Source: Furcasterigmium furcatum (lineage: Eukaryota > Ascomycota > Sordariomycetes > Glomerellales > Plectosphaerellaceae). From it: 64,000 nt of DNA. A program made the position numbers and the translations under genes. Location: assembly GCA_001599815.1 (NCBI GenBank), contig BCIA01000003.1, forward strand, positions 1,550,001 through 1,614,000, read 5' to 3'. Numbering within the stretch: position 1 is the stretch's first letter; the number at the start of each line of letters is the position of its first letter. The notes beneath the pieces were generated by a model. It saw nothing but the letters and a program-made list of their open reading frames with translations, made no database searches and was not told the origin of the DNA. This document shows, piece by piece, positions 35,032 through 46,094 of the stretch.

Positions 35032-36534
35032 ATGGCTGAGCAGTTGGTTCTGAAGGGCACCCTCGAGGGCCACGTAAGTTTGTTCCCTCATCACTCGCAG
35101 CCGTTCCGGCCCCAATGCGAGCGAGCTCCGGCGACGGCTTCACCGTCCTCCCGCGACATCATAACAATTGGTGGCTGACTCCTTCTTTGCAGAACGGTTG
35201 GGTCACCAGCCTGGCTACCTCCATCGAGAAGTACGTTCCTACCCAAAGACCGATGAAGACGACACCGCAGCTCCCGCCACCTAGAGACGAGACGAACCGT
35301 GTGCTGACCCGGATTTCTTCTCTGCAGCCCCAACATGCTCCTGTCCGCTTCCCGCGACAAGACCCTGATCATCTGGAACCTCACCCGCGATGAGACCCAG
35401 TACGGCTACCCCAAGCGCTCTCTCCACGGCCACTCCCACATCGTCTCCGACTGCGTACGTTTTTCCACACCCCGGCACATCCTTCGACGCGGCACCGCTG
35501 CTTGGTTGGGGACGCAGACATCAAGGCTGACTTGCTTGGACTGAACAGGTTATCTCCTCCGACGGCGCTTACGCTCTCTCTGCCTCTTGGGACAAGACCC
35601 TCCGTCTCTGGGAGCTCTCCAGCGGCACCACCACCCGCCGCTTCGTCGGCCACACCAACGACGTTCTCTCCGTCTCCTTCTCCGCCGACAACCGCCAGAT
35701 TGTCTCCGGCTCCCGTGACCGCTCCATCAAGCTCTGGAACACCCTTGGTGACTGCAAGTTCACCATCACCGACAAGGGCCACACCGAGTGGGTCTCTTGC
35801 GTCCGCTTCAGCCCCAACCCCCAGAACCCCGTCATTGTCTCCTCCGGCTGGGACAAGCTCGTCAAGGTGAGTGCTCTGCGAACCCAAGGCGGCCATATCC
35901 CTCTTCCCCGGGCGACAACAGCCCAACATGATGCTCTGCAACACTTCAAAGTATTTGCTACTTCAGAGCCTGTTCACGCAGGCCATGAGACCATTATTCA
36001 CCATTGCACTGATTGCGCACCCTTGCCCGCTGCGCTGTTGTCGCCCTTTCTCCAATCGCCGCTATCCCGAGGTCTGACGCATCTGCTAACTGCCACCTCC
36101 TCGAACAGGTCTGGGAGCTCAACACCTGCAAGCTGCAGACCGATCACATCGGCCACACCGGCTACATCAACACCGTCACCATCTCTCCCGATGGCTCCCT
36201 GTGTGCCTCCGGTGGCAAGGACGGCACCACCATGCTGTGGGACCTGAACGAGTCCAAGCACCTGTACTCTCTCAACGCCAACGACGAGATCCACGCCCTC
36301 GTCTTCTCCCCCAACCGCTACTGGCTCTGCGCTGCCACCTCCAGCAGCATCATCATCTTCGATCTCGAGAAGAAGAGCAAGGTCGACGAGCTGAAGCCCG
36401 AGTTCACCGCCGTCGGCAAGAAGAGCCGCGAGCCCGAGTGCATCTCCCTCGCCTGGTCCGCCGATGGCCAGACCCTCTTCGCCGGCTACACCGACAACAT
36501 CATCCGCGCCTGGGGTGTCATGTCGAGGGCATAA
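35032..36534 (+). CDS. CPC2: RACK1 / CPC-2 ribosome-associated WD40 protein
   Basis: Seven-bladed WD40 protein that sits on the head of the 40S subunit, docks signalling kinases and is needed for general amino-acid control (Neurospora cpc-2, yeast ASC1). Exons 35032-35073, 35193-35230, 35328-35454, 35549-35866 and 36109-36534 give 316 residues, the standard RACK1 length. WD or WN repeat ends are visible (LIIWNL, LRLWEL, IKLWNT, KVWEL, TMLWDL). The conserved start is MAEQLVLKGTLEGHNGWV. Introns are all GT-AG. Intron 4 (35867-36108, 242 bp) is by far the longest and holds a U24 snoRNA, as the ASC1 intron does in yeast. Confidence 0.97.
35921..36018 (+). ncRNA. snR24: C/D-box snoRNA U24 (SNORD24/snR24) in RACK1 intron 4
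   Basis: A box C (ATGATGC, 35928-35934) and a box D (CTGA, 36009-36012) are flanked by a short terminal stem (GCCCAA at 35921-35926 with TTGCGC at 36013-36018, one mismatch). Between them, TATTTGCTACT (35952-35962) lies just before a D'-like TCAGA. This is the conserved U24 guide, complementary to the large-subunit rRNA segment AGTAGCAAATA. A C'-like ATGAGA follows. The guide upstream of box D (CACCATTGCA) matches the usual U24 second guide only in CACCA. The host gene is the same as for yeast snR24. It directs 2'-O-methylation of 25S rRNA. Confidence 0.8.
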
Positions 36535-37301
36535 GCCTCTCGTCGAGTGATGGACTTGGCGTAAGCTGGGTGTTGCAGGGGAAGGATTCGAGAAGGTAGA
36601 TCATGGCGGGCGTCCTAGGCTGGCTTGCTTGTTTGGTCTTTCGGATGCACAGGGTCGGTCAATCGACATCGTTTAGGGGGGATGGGAGATGACTGCATTG
36701 CTGGCTAAAGGTAGCCAGCGAACGGACACTGGACATCAAAACCCCAGAAAGGCAACCCGAATGAAAAACTCTTGGCATGTTATGATGTTGGCACCTGCGT
36801 AATGTTGGGTGAGGACTTGGGGACGCGGTCACGCAGCTTCTGACGTCTGCTGTTTTTTGTGCAGAGCTCTGGTTCCGAGCAAGCGGCCGGTTCCTGCCGG
36901 GTCCTCAGGTCGATGAAGTCAGTATCCGAGGTGCATATTTCTAGATCCTGTGACTGTCGGTTCACTGCTCGTAGTATCTATGTCACTCGCAACGGATACT
37001 TGCTGGGCGAGGCATACAGGCATGTGAGCCGTGTACGCTCGGTGACCGCAAAAGACCAGAAATGTTCCCAGTGTCCGTCGACGATACAGACATCAGGGTA
37101 CCCTCGAGGGCATGTTACTTCTTGGGATTATATTGTTCATATCGCGGTACGTGGTATAGATTCATCGGAGTCTTCTTGGCTACTGGGCTGCCCACGGACG
37201 CGTTCTATCAAGGTTGACATGAGTCCAACCACGGCTTATATGGGACCTGGCGTCGGCATTGCCAGCCCAACAGAAGCCACTTCCCGCTCCCTCTTCCTCG
37301 T
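36535..37301. other. Convergent 3' flanks of RACK1 and the GH6 gene
   Basis: 767 bp between facing stop codons. An open frame at 36859-37344 (plus) has no recognisable features and overlaps the end of GH6 in antisense; I treat it as chance. Confidence 0.5.
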
Positions 37302-38602
37302 CTACAGTGGCGGGTTGGCGTTGGCGATGAGCATCTCGAAGTAAGCCTGGTTCCATTCACCGGCCTCGGGAGAGGGCTGGAAGGCGTCAGACTTGCCGCA
37401 GAACTCGTCGAAGCGGACAGCCGATGAGTCGCTGGTGCCATCCGACTCGCCTCCGGGCTTGACCCAGACAAAGGCATCGGCAAGTTCGACGCCTGTGTCT
37501 GCCGTAGGCCGAGCTCCAAAGCCCGCACCGTCGACGTTGCACCAGTTGCCCCATTCCTCTCGAAGACCTTGCACGCCGTTGCGACCAGTGTCGATGATGG
37601 CATGGTTGGGCATACCGGCGGCCGCAAGAGCAGCGCCAAAGAGGGTCACAAACCTCTCCTCGTTCTGGGCGTCGTTGTACTGAGCGTCGGGGTGGGACGA
37701 GAACTCGCCCGGCTCGAGGTCCCTTACAGCGTCAGTTCAGGTTGCCGCAGGCGCCGTCAAGCATCTACATACCAGGCATTCCAGCCAGCGACGTTCGTGG
37801 CAATGCCGCGGAACTGGGACGGGCTGCCAGCGGAACGGTACACTTCCGCAAGTCCCTCGGCACCGGGCTGGAGGTTCTCGTTCCAACCTAGCCAGCCGCC
37901 GTGGCCTGCGTCGAGATACTGGACCACATTCGGCAGGTTCAGTTGTTCGAGGGCATATGCCACACCCTCGCGGTAACCAGATGCCGAGTCCTGGCAAGAC
38001 TGGAGATCGATGTTTGTGACGAGGTTGGGCAGGGAGTCCGGCTCGATGACGAGGGCGAAGGCCTGGTTGGGATGGGCCTTGAGGATATCCGCAATGGGAT
38101 CGATGAACTCGTTCTTGTAGACGTCGAGTTCTCCTACCTTCAGCTCACCATTCGAGGCCTTGGCAGCACAGTCCCTTCCTGGCAAGTTGTATACGACGAC
38201 ACCGAGGATGGAGTCGCAGGGGATATCGTCTTCGAGAACAGTTTCCAGGCGGGCGATGTTTGCGCGCGTGTCGCTAGATTGGTGAGTCAGGTTCTCTGAT
38301 GAGTTACATGATCAGGCCAGGCCAGACACTTACACCCAGGCGAATGTGCCAATGTCGGCAAGTCGGACAGCTGCCTCGGCTGCCTCGCCTTCCATCTCCT
38401 CGGCGGCGGCGAGGACAAGGTTGCGATAGTTGCTGTTGGGATGAAGAGTATAGTCCTCCCAGACGTTGGTGCTGGCGTCCAGGGTGACGGCAGCCTCACA
38501 GCCGGCCTGGCGAGGCTTGTGAATGCTGGTCGTGGCAGGGGCAGCTATGGCCGCGCCTGCCAGGGCAATGACTGCGATAGTCACAAGGTTTGCCATGATC
38601 AT
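37302..38602 (-). CDS. Secreted glycoside hydrolase family 6 (cellobiohydrolase/endoglucanase)
   Basis: Cellulase acting on beta-1,4-glucan with inversion. Exons 38602-38334, 38273-37773 and 37722-37302 give 396 residues. The N terminus (MIMANLVTIAVIALAGAAIAAPA) is a signal peptide; the ATG at 38596 is an equally good start. The GH6 catalytic domain starts almost at once, with no CBM1 and no linker. Family signatures are TFAWVDTRAN, NLPGRDCAAKASNGE (catalytic acid D124), LVIEPDSLPNLVTN, QYLDAGHGGWLGWN and FVWVKPGGESDGTSD (D351). The last motif usually reads GGECDG; here the Cys is Ser. Intron 2 has an AAG acceptor. TATA and CreA-type motifs lie upstream, as expected for a regulated cellulase. 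Confidence 0.93.
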
Positions 38603-40386
38603 GGGTATGAAAAGAGGTCGAAGTGGATGTTGGAAGGCTGCAAGGCACTGGAGAAGGCTGTATGTGATAGAACCTGGTCCAACAGGACAGACGGCTGGTC
38701 CTTTATACTCAAAATGTCCAGCATCTCTGCATGCAACTCGCCCCTATTCTAGCTGAGTATCTCCATAGCCTCCGTGGCCACTCGCGAGCGGATCTGAGGC
38801 CCGTCGCTCATCTACCCCGGGGGACACGTTCCGTCACAGTGTCACGGTTTCTGACTGAGAATCGCGCCATGATGGCGTTTTTGCAATAATACGTAACAAG
38901 GCCACTCTATCCCGGGCCGGCATCAGACAGATGATCAGCGAAGGTGATTCTATTCCAGTTGTGATGCTCGTTTGGGGACATCGAGCTGGTTGCAGAGAGC
39001 ATCACTACACGGAGATGAGCTGCCGTCCGTGACGGATGGATGACCAGAAGGGGAGCTTATCTCCATCCTAGTGTATATCGCCGCCGGCTGGGACGCAGGG
39101 TCATGTGGGTTTCAGCATCATCTAAGAGTGCAATGCAGGCCTTTGTCGGTAGTTTACCCGTGGTTAATGAACGGACCATGGTTCATATCCCGAAGTGTGG
39201 TAACAACACCCAAGTCTGACCCAGGCCTAGGCGCCCAATGCAAGATTACTTGACAGATCTCAAGTGTGTTGGAGTGAGGGGATATCTAGTACCACCAACT
39301 TCCAGAAGAAGTGCGGCGTTGAGGCACACCTGCTGAAGTCAAGCATCCCTGAGCACGAAAAGGGGCTCAGCTACGAGAAGTACAACACCCGCTGAAGCGA
39401 AACTCTCCGGAAGCTTGTTCTTGGACAAGCCCTGGGCAAATGGAGATCCGGGGTTCGAAGTGCTTGTCGTTGCTTTCTCTCGCCGATGACCTTGGGCACA
39501 CTCGTGGTCCCCAAGTTCCGTGCATGGTTTACATGCAATGCCGATCGTCGGGACACGGCTGATGGGCGATCACAGCCTGCGTTGGATAACGGAGCGAGGA
39601 CCGAATGTCGCAACAGGAAAGAACATTGCATATCCAGTACGGGATATGCCTTAGGTATACTGCCGGCCGCTGGTGTTCTGTCATCGTAGGCAAACCCCGA
39701 CGCACCACCACGGGGTAACTCATCCAGGGAGACAGAATAGCATGGCCGGTGTGTCAACCCATGCAATGATCGGCATCAAAAAGTACTGTCCAGACATGAA
39801 TCTGGATGGCTGTGTTTACGGATAAATGCCGTTGTGTTTTGCAGGCCAATAACCGACAACTTCGAGGAGGACAGTCGGGCGATTGATTGTCAATGGAGCT
39901 ACCCATCACGACCCAAAGCTGGCAGTATCTGTCAAAAGCCGTCCCAACCTACATGTCACCCCGAGCTTCCAGCATTGAGATCTTGTACTCAACAAGTCAC
40001 ACTCCATCATCCGCCACGATGGGGCCGCCAAAGTCCGTAGCAGCCCGCGTCCGCGTCCGACGACAAGGGGCAAAGGTGCAGAGAATGCATGAGCCCACAA
40101 GGTAAAGTACGGCCACAGTCGAGTGGCAATGCATGTTTTCACTGCCACATAGCACCTAAAGCGCCCGGGCACGCCCCCAGAATCAGTCGTGGGCGTTTGT
40201 CTAATCATTTATAATACACGCGGGTGCTCGTCCAAACCTGGCAAGAGCCCCCGGAGCTCTATCAATGAAACGCGATGGATTGGCATCGGATAGACGTATC
40301 CGGCGCCAAGCGGCCGGCGCGGTGATACCGGCACGGCTGGTATGCCGCGCATCCGGCATTGTGAAAGATGAAGCTGGCACTCTCGC
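38603..40386. promoter_or_regulatory. GH6 promoter and OST3 3' flank
   Basis: 1.8 kb between two minus-strand genes. On the minus strand TATAAA lies at 38707-38702, about 100 bp upstream of the GH6 start. CCCCGGGGG at 38815-38823 contains overlapping CreA-type SYGGRG motifs on both strands. I found no perfect XlnR-type GGCTAA within 500 bp. The rest holds only short frames with no features. Confidence 0.55.
38702..38707 (-). promoter_or_regulatory. TATA box of the GH6 gene
   Basis: TATAAA on the minus strand in the context GAGTATAAAGG, 100 bp before the GH6 start codon. Most genes in this window have no such element, which fits an inducible gene. Confidence 0.6.
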
Positions 40387-41555
40387 TTACATGAAGGGCG
40401 GGAGTCTGAACGGGTAGCCTCCGTTCTTGATGCGGAAAATGCTCAACAAGAAGCTGTAGAGGACGAAGAGGGCGATGGCCCACGCGATGACGGCAATCTG
40501 TTGCTTCTTGGGGTCGGTCATCCGGGGAACTTTGACAACCAAGCCAATGGTGCAGAAGGCAAGGACACCGTCTTCATAGTATCATCAGCCTCAGCACACT
40601 CGAAAGAGAAGAGGAGGTAGAAGCGCAAGACTTACAGAGAGCGGCAATGACCTGAGTCTCCATGCCGAGCTGGTTCTGGAAGCCGCCAGCAAAGTAGGTC
40701 ACGCCTCCCTTGCCGTTGCCAACGACATAGGGAACCTTCCGAATCTGGTTGAACATATGTCCGCTGGTGAAGAGAAGGATAGCGATAAGGCTGACAGCAG
40801 CCCAGAGGTTACGGTTCTGGATCACCGGCAAGACATATGGGGAGGCGGTGACGATGGCGGTAACAGTGCCCAAGCTGACGACAGTCATGGATATCCACCT
40901 CATCCAGTTGATGGGGCGGCGGATGGAAGGCTGGGGGCGACCATCCATGTGTCGGGCGAGCCACGAGCGAACCTGTTCGGCGACTTGCGGACTGGGGTTG
41001 GTCAGCGGTGCTTGCTGGTACAGGAAGGAACAAGTCGTTCTTACCCGCTCGTGAAGTCATAACGCAGAGGGTCTGGCGACGCAACAGCGTGAGGACCAGT
41101 CGTAGGCTGATAGAGAAGCAGAACAGGTGCTGTCTGGAGACCAAGCTGCAAAGATAGAGATGTGAGTCTCGGCCCATCGGGGCTGGTATTTCGGTTGTAC
41201 ACACCGACATGAAGGTCTCACGACCATCCGCAAAGTCCAGAGTACCGAAAATTAGGCGGGAGTCTCCAGCCTTGTCTCCCTTCGTCCAGCTCCGGGCAAG
41301 GATTTCCCACTCGGGTTGAAACTCCCTGCAGAGCTGGCATCCGAATCGAGTATCCATCGCGGTCAGGAGGACCATGGCAGTGTAGTCGCGGGGGGTGCCC
41401 GTCAGCTTCTTGAAGTTGGCATCGGTCAGCTTTACCGGAGAAGCAGACAGGGCCTTGGTATGGAAATCTTGAAAGCGTTCCTCAGGCGATTTCTTTGCGG
41501 CGATCGAGCCGACCGTCAGCAGGAGGACGGTGAGGAAGGACGGGAACCAGCGCAT
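40387..41555 (-). CDS. OST3: Oligosaccharyltransferase subunit Ost3/Ost6
   Basis: ER-membrane subunit of the complex that transfers N-glycans to nascent proteins; its lumenal thioredoxin-like domain holds acceptor polypeptides by mixed disulphides. Exons 41555-41205, 41145-41045, 40991-40636 and 40571-40387 give 330 residues. A signal peptide (MRWFPSFLTVLLLTVGSIAA) is followed by the thioredoxin fold with the redox pair C73-Q-L-C76, then four transmembrane helices beginning near WISMTVVSLGTVTAIV. The third loop has the family motif NQIRKVPYV. Introns have donors GTGTGT, GTAAGA and GTAAGT; intron 3 ends in AAG. Confidence 0.93.
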
Positions 41556-41902
41556 CTTGAGGATCGAATGCCGATGGTGTGTGCGGTGTATCAGAGGATG
41601 GGGCCGGCTGGCCGTAATTGAGGGAGGGTTCGAGTAATCCCTTCAGGGAGCCGAATTCAGGTTCGTAGCGATCGTCGGGCCGATGTCAAGGTTTCTGGCC
41701 ACATAACCGGAAATGCCTTGAAGTTGGTCGTTGGAAGCTGGACGCCGTGATGGAAATGGACAGCTAAGCTTACTCCAATTGAGATCCATCCGCTGAAGCT
41801 CGGGCCACGTTGATGGAGGGGCAGCACCAATCAACGTCTGGTGCTGGATCTTGTTGCTCCAAATGACGCTAACCACCTTTGGAACCATGTTTACCAGGCC
41901 CC
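41556..41902. promoter_or_regulatory. Divergent promoter OST3 / coiled-coil protein
   Basis: 347 bp between the start codons of two divergent genes. No clear TATA box on either strand. The downstream gene's frame is open back to about 41879 but has no earlier ATG. Confidence 0.45.
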
Positions 41903-44041
41903 ATGATCCCTCCCAAACACTCGTCGGCCATCTCGTCCTCCATGTCATCGATATCGCACAGCGAATCCAGCGCATCAACGCACAGTCAACATTCGCTAGT
42001 GTCTGAGGGTACCACGGCTCTGCAAAGTGCCTCTCAATCTCGCCATAGTCTCCTACCTTCTTGCATTCTTTGTGCCCAGAGACGCGTTTCCCACGCGCAT
42101 CTCCAGTAACAATGGCGTGCCGCACGCGCGAGAAGGACGCAGAGAAGGTATGTGGTTCGCTCACCTTCTTATCACATGCCCTGGGTTGCTGACGTATCCT
42201 AGCGGCTGCAATCCGTGCACGATAGCAAACTAAACCATCAGAGACAGGTCCATCAGTCGGAGCTTGTTGTGCAAGACGAGCAGTCCAGAAGATTGAGGGT
42301 GCGGAAGCACCTGCTGCAGGACGACGTGGACAGCCTACGACTCAAACTTGCGGAGAAGGACACACAACTACAGCAGCTCTCCTCCGACCTGGATCAGGCT
42401 CGGATGGACGCCGACTCGGAGAGATCAGCACAGGGCAAGAGCCAGAAGCGACTGCAGCTCCAGAACCGAGAATTGGCCCAGCTCAAGGTCAGGCTCTTGA
42501 AGTATCCTGTTGACTAAAGAAGTACTTCTAATCACCCTCGCTTGTTACAGGCCGAACTGCACTCAATCAACACCACAACCGAAGACTCTGCGAAACATCT
42601 GACCGAAAAGCTGGCATTTGCTAGAGAGATTGCGAATCTGAAGCCAGAGGTTGAGCATCTTCGCTCCCAGCTGGTGCATCACCAGGTCATAATCGCGGAA
42701 AAGCTGTCTCTGGAGCGACAACTGAATACGGCGGAAGTTGAGCTTGCGGCAGAGAAGAAGGCGCGGCAAGACGCGGCAAGGCGAGACCACGAGACTCAAG
42801 ATATCGAAGATGAGCTGCGGCGTCAGCTCAAGGATTTTGAAAAGAAGCTTGCATCAGAGAAGCGAGAGACGGACCGGATGCGTCGTCTTGTGGAATCCCA
42901 GGCGGCCCAGACTGAGAACGACGTCAGTGTTGCTGAGCAGGAATTGAGATCGAAGCTTCAGCATGTTGAGCAACAGCTGCTCGCAGAACGTCGAGACAAG
43001 GAGCGGGCCGCAAAGGACGCCGATGTGTCTCTAGGAGAGGCGCAAGCGAAGATCGACATGCTCGAACAACGGCTCGACAGCATGAGGAGCAAGCTTCGCA
43101 GTACACAAAGCGAGCTCAAGTCTTTGCAAGCCATGCAGGAGCCGACACGGGCGACGAAGCCGGGAGATAAGAAACTACCCACGCGTCCCAGCATCTCGAA
43201 ACCCCAGGTTGGAAAGAAGCGTGCCGCCCAGGAGATGAGCGTTGCCGACAAGTCGCTCGACAGCCCCGACTCGGATGACGACATTAGCCATAAGGCTGCG
43301 AAAAAGCGCAGTGCCGAGACTACGCTCCTGGGGGAAAAGTCCTTGTTTTCAGTCACCCCTTTCCTGAACCGCAACAAAACACTGAGTATGGACGCGCTTC
43401 TCGAAGAGGACGAAGCCGATACGTCACATATACCCCAAAACCATGCGGCACATCCCCCGCAGCAGCAGAGCAGCGGGGGCTCAGTGGCTTTGAAACGAAC
43501 CGCAGAGCCGCCAAAGGATGCCGAGGCGACTGGTGCGAAAGTGGGCAGGCCACGAGGGAGGCCAAGAAAGGTGTTGGCTGACTCTTCGACCAACATTTCC
43601 ATCTCCTCGACAACCGCTGAAAAGGGTGGACAGGCGACCTTGTCTGTTTCTACTAATGCTACCGGCATCAGCCCTGAGATGGACCGCGATCTTGCTCCCG
43701 AGATTACCCAGGCAGTCAAGCCAACCGCGGTGGTTGCCAAAGCCAGCTCTGCAAAGGTAGAGGCAACGAGCGGAGAAGACGCCGGCCCAAAGAAGCGAGA
43801 CCCTGATCTGAAGAAGAAGAAGCGGAAGCTGGTGGCCGATACATCCAAGACCATCTTCGATGAGCCCGAAGTGGAAACCGTGGAACCAAAGGTGAAGCGC
43901 ACCTCCAAGGTCCAACTTCACGGGCCTGCCAAGGCAATGGGCAAGCAGAAGATGGGCATGTCACGACATGCTTTTGGCGGGTCGACATTTTCACCTCTGA
44001 AGAAGGATCGACGAGGTGTAGGGGCAAGCTTCCTGGCTTGA
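41903..44041 (+). CDS. Coiled-coil protein with AT-hook, function unknown
   Basis: Not recognised as a named protein. Exons 41903-42008, 42080-42147, 42203-42487 and 42551-44041 give 649 residues with consistent phases. The N terminus is serine-rich (SSAISSSMSSISHS). Residues about 50-310 are strongly predicted coiled coil (heptads of Leu with Glu/Lys/Arg/Gln). The C-terminal half is disordered and basic, with an AT-hook core GRPRGRPRK near 485, a nuclear localisation-like KKKKRKL near 575, and an end with FSPLKKDRRGVGASFLA that looks like a short conserved motif. A nuclear, DNA- or chromosome-associated role, for example at the spindle or kinetochore, is a guess from this architecture. Exon 1 and its GTACCA donor are the least certain part; exon 4 is secure. 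Confidence 0.72.
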
Positions 44042-44430
44042 GTTCGTCTGATTCTGTGTCCATGACCTACATAGACATGTTTTTGCTTCACGGTTGTTGG
44101 AGTTGGACCGGTTGGGTACCTCTCGGGGTGGCGTTGTTGGTCTTTGGTAGTAGGGAGGATGAGACGACGGAAACAGCTGTATGAGACAATGCTTGATACG
44201 TGGTTTGCCTGCTTGGCTGTCAAGTTGCGTATTGCACATGGCCTACAAAGATGACCGGACGAGTAACACATGCCTGAGCCGTGCCCTCCCCATGTCCTGA
44301 CTAAGCCGAGCTTGGACCTTTGGCTCTCAAAGTCTTCTCTGATCACTGTAACTGAGCTTCCCAGCAACGTTCATGTTTGAAAGCTGTCACATCAATTCTT
44401 ACCTGGTCCTACTGATTTCTCTCCGGGGAC
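44042..44430. other. Intergenic region coiled-coil gene / MRM2
   Basis: 389 bp between tandem genes, containing the 3' flank of one and the promoter of the next. No recognised motif. Confidence 0.45.
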
Positions 44431-45804
44431 ATGCCTCCGAGGGTGTGTTGTGCGTCGATCCTTGGAGATGCGACTAGCGTCTCGTCTGCGGCCTGGCGCG
44501 CGGTGACCATCTCAGTGCCGGGTGCGGTTCACCAACCACAATGGATGTGCCGACACTCCTCGTCAAATTCAAGATGGAAGGCCCGCCAGGGGAAGGACAT
44601 GTACGCCCGAGAAGCGAAAGTCCAAGGCCTTAAAAGCCGTGCTGCCTTCAAGCTACTTGAGGTGACCAACCCTCACCCTGCACCCCGTTCCCTGCTGCTC
44701 TGACATTCTAACTGCTTCTCAGTTAGACTCCAAATACCGCCTTTTCAAAAGGGGCCAGGTGGTAGTCGATTTGGTATGTCCTCTTCCACGATCCAGTAGC
44801 CTAGGTGGTCTCGTCTGACGTAGCCAAAACAGGGTTACGCACCCGGTAGCTGGTCTCAAGTCGCGGTAGAGCGAACAAAGCCATCGGGGACCGTTATTGG
44901 GATTGACCTCATCCCGGCGCAACCCCCAAGAGGAGTTTCTACTATACAGGGGAACTTCCTTTTACCTCAAGTGCAAAACTTGGTGAAGGAATTCCTGGTA
45001 GACCACCACCGGCGGCATCTGCTCCAACGACGAAAGGACCGCGAATTGGACGATGACAACGAGACGCTTGGCCGCAGTGGCAACCAGGGCGGTGATTCAG
45101 AAACAGCACCAGAGGAATACATCGTCGAAGACAAGCCTAGCTACATCGACATGGAGAAAGCCGCGATCACATCTCATCCGGCGGGCCTCGTTGAGGCAGC
45201 CGACATATCAAACGGGGGCGGGGCCACAAGTGGTCGCCTCGTAAATGTACGTTTCGCTATGGACTCCTCAGGGCATGCTCGGCCCTTAACCAACCAAGAA
45301 CTGACGCCAGCTCCAGATCGTGTTGAGTGACATGTCAGCTCCTTGGGACCAGACCACCGGCTTTGGCGTGAACACACTTAGTAATCCATATGACAGGATG
45401 ATGAACACGAGTGGAATCGGTCTGCGAGACCATGCCGGCAGCATGGTGGGTTGATGCCATTTTTCGACGTCCCAAGTCGGCAAACCGGAAACAGCGCTGA
45501 CGCGACATTCCATCCATAGGATCTTTGCAACGCAGCCTTGCAATTCGCCAGTGACACTCTAAAGAAGGGTGGGCACTTTGTTTGCAAATTCTACCAAGGG
45601 TCTGAGGATAAGGACCTTGAGAGGCGGCTTCGCCAGCTTTTTGACAAGGTCCACCGTGAGAAGCCCGAGTCCTCTCGCAAGGTCAGTAAGGAACCAACTC
45701 GACATGTCAGACAAGGCTTACCCTGTGGACAGGACTCTAAGGAGGCTTTTTTCGTTGCTCTACACAGGAAGGCAGATGTGCGGATCGATGACGTGTTCGA
45801 GTAG
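44431..45804 (+). CDS. MRM2: Mitochondrial rRNA 2'-O-methyltransferase Mrm2 (FtsJ/RrmJ family)
   Basis: Methylates a uridine in the A-loop of the mitochondrial large-subunit rRNA using SAM. Six exons (44431-44661, 44723-44773, 44833-45246, 45317-45445, 45520-45681, 45733-45804) give 352 residues, and all five introns are phase 0. The first about 55 residues are Arg/Ser-rich and fit a mitochondrial presequence. The Rossmann-fold SAM site is VVVDLGYAPGSW (about 90-101). The RrmJ catalytic tetrad K-D-K-E is present as K74 (AAFKLLE), D237 (LSDMSAPW), K298 (FVCKFYQG) and E333 (SKEAFFVA). A charged insert of about 90 residues (about 130-225) separates the N-terminal half from the second catalytic residue and is typical of fungal members. 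Convergent with RPL18. Confidence 0.93.
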
Positions 45805-46094
45805 AGTAGTCAAGGTCAAGGTCGAAGTATTACAGTTCAAGTTGCCGGAGAAGCAGGATCGTTTTGAGTGCAGACACGAGTGGCACGGAGTGAAACATGA
45901 ACAGCATGAGGGCCACGAACGGGCTTGGAAAAGCCAGTGCTGTTGCATTCATCGAAATTTTGGGATACCGACCCACGCCAAAACCATGCAGAACCATTCC
46001 CTGAAGCACGTTTGCACTTTCGTGAAGCGTCGTAACGCGGAAGAACTCCCCGGCAGCCAATTCGCAGGCCCGACCCCCTCTTTGATAACTTCGT

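Noticed and set aside
42958..43908. 316-codon open frame antisense to the coiled-coil gene
   Set aside because: Serine/alanine-rich mirror of the sense codons with no domain; the sense frame has coiled-coil heptads and consistent introns.
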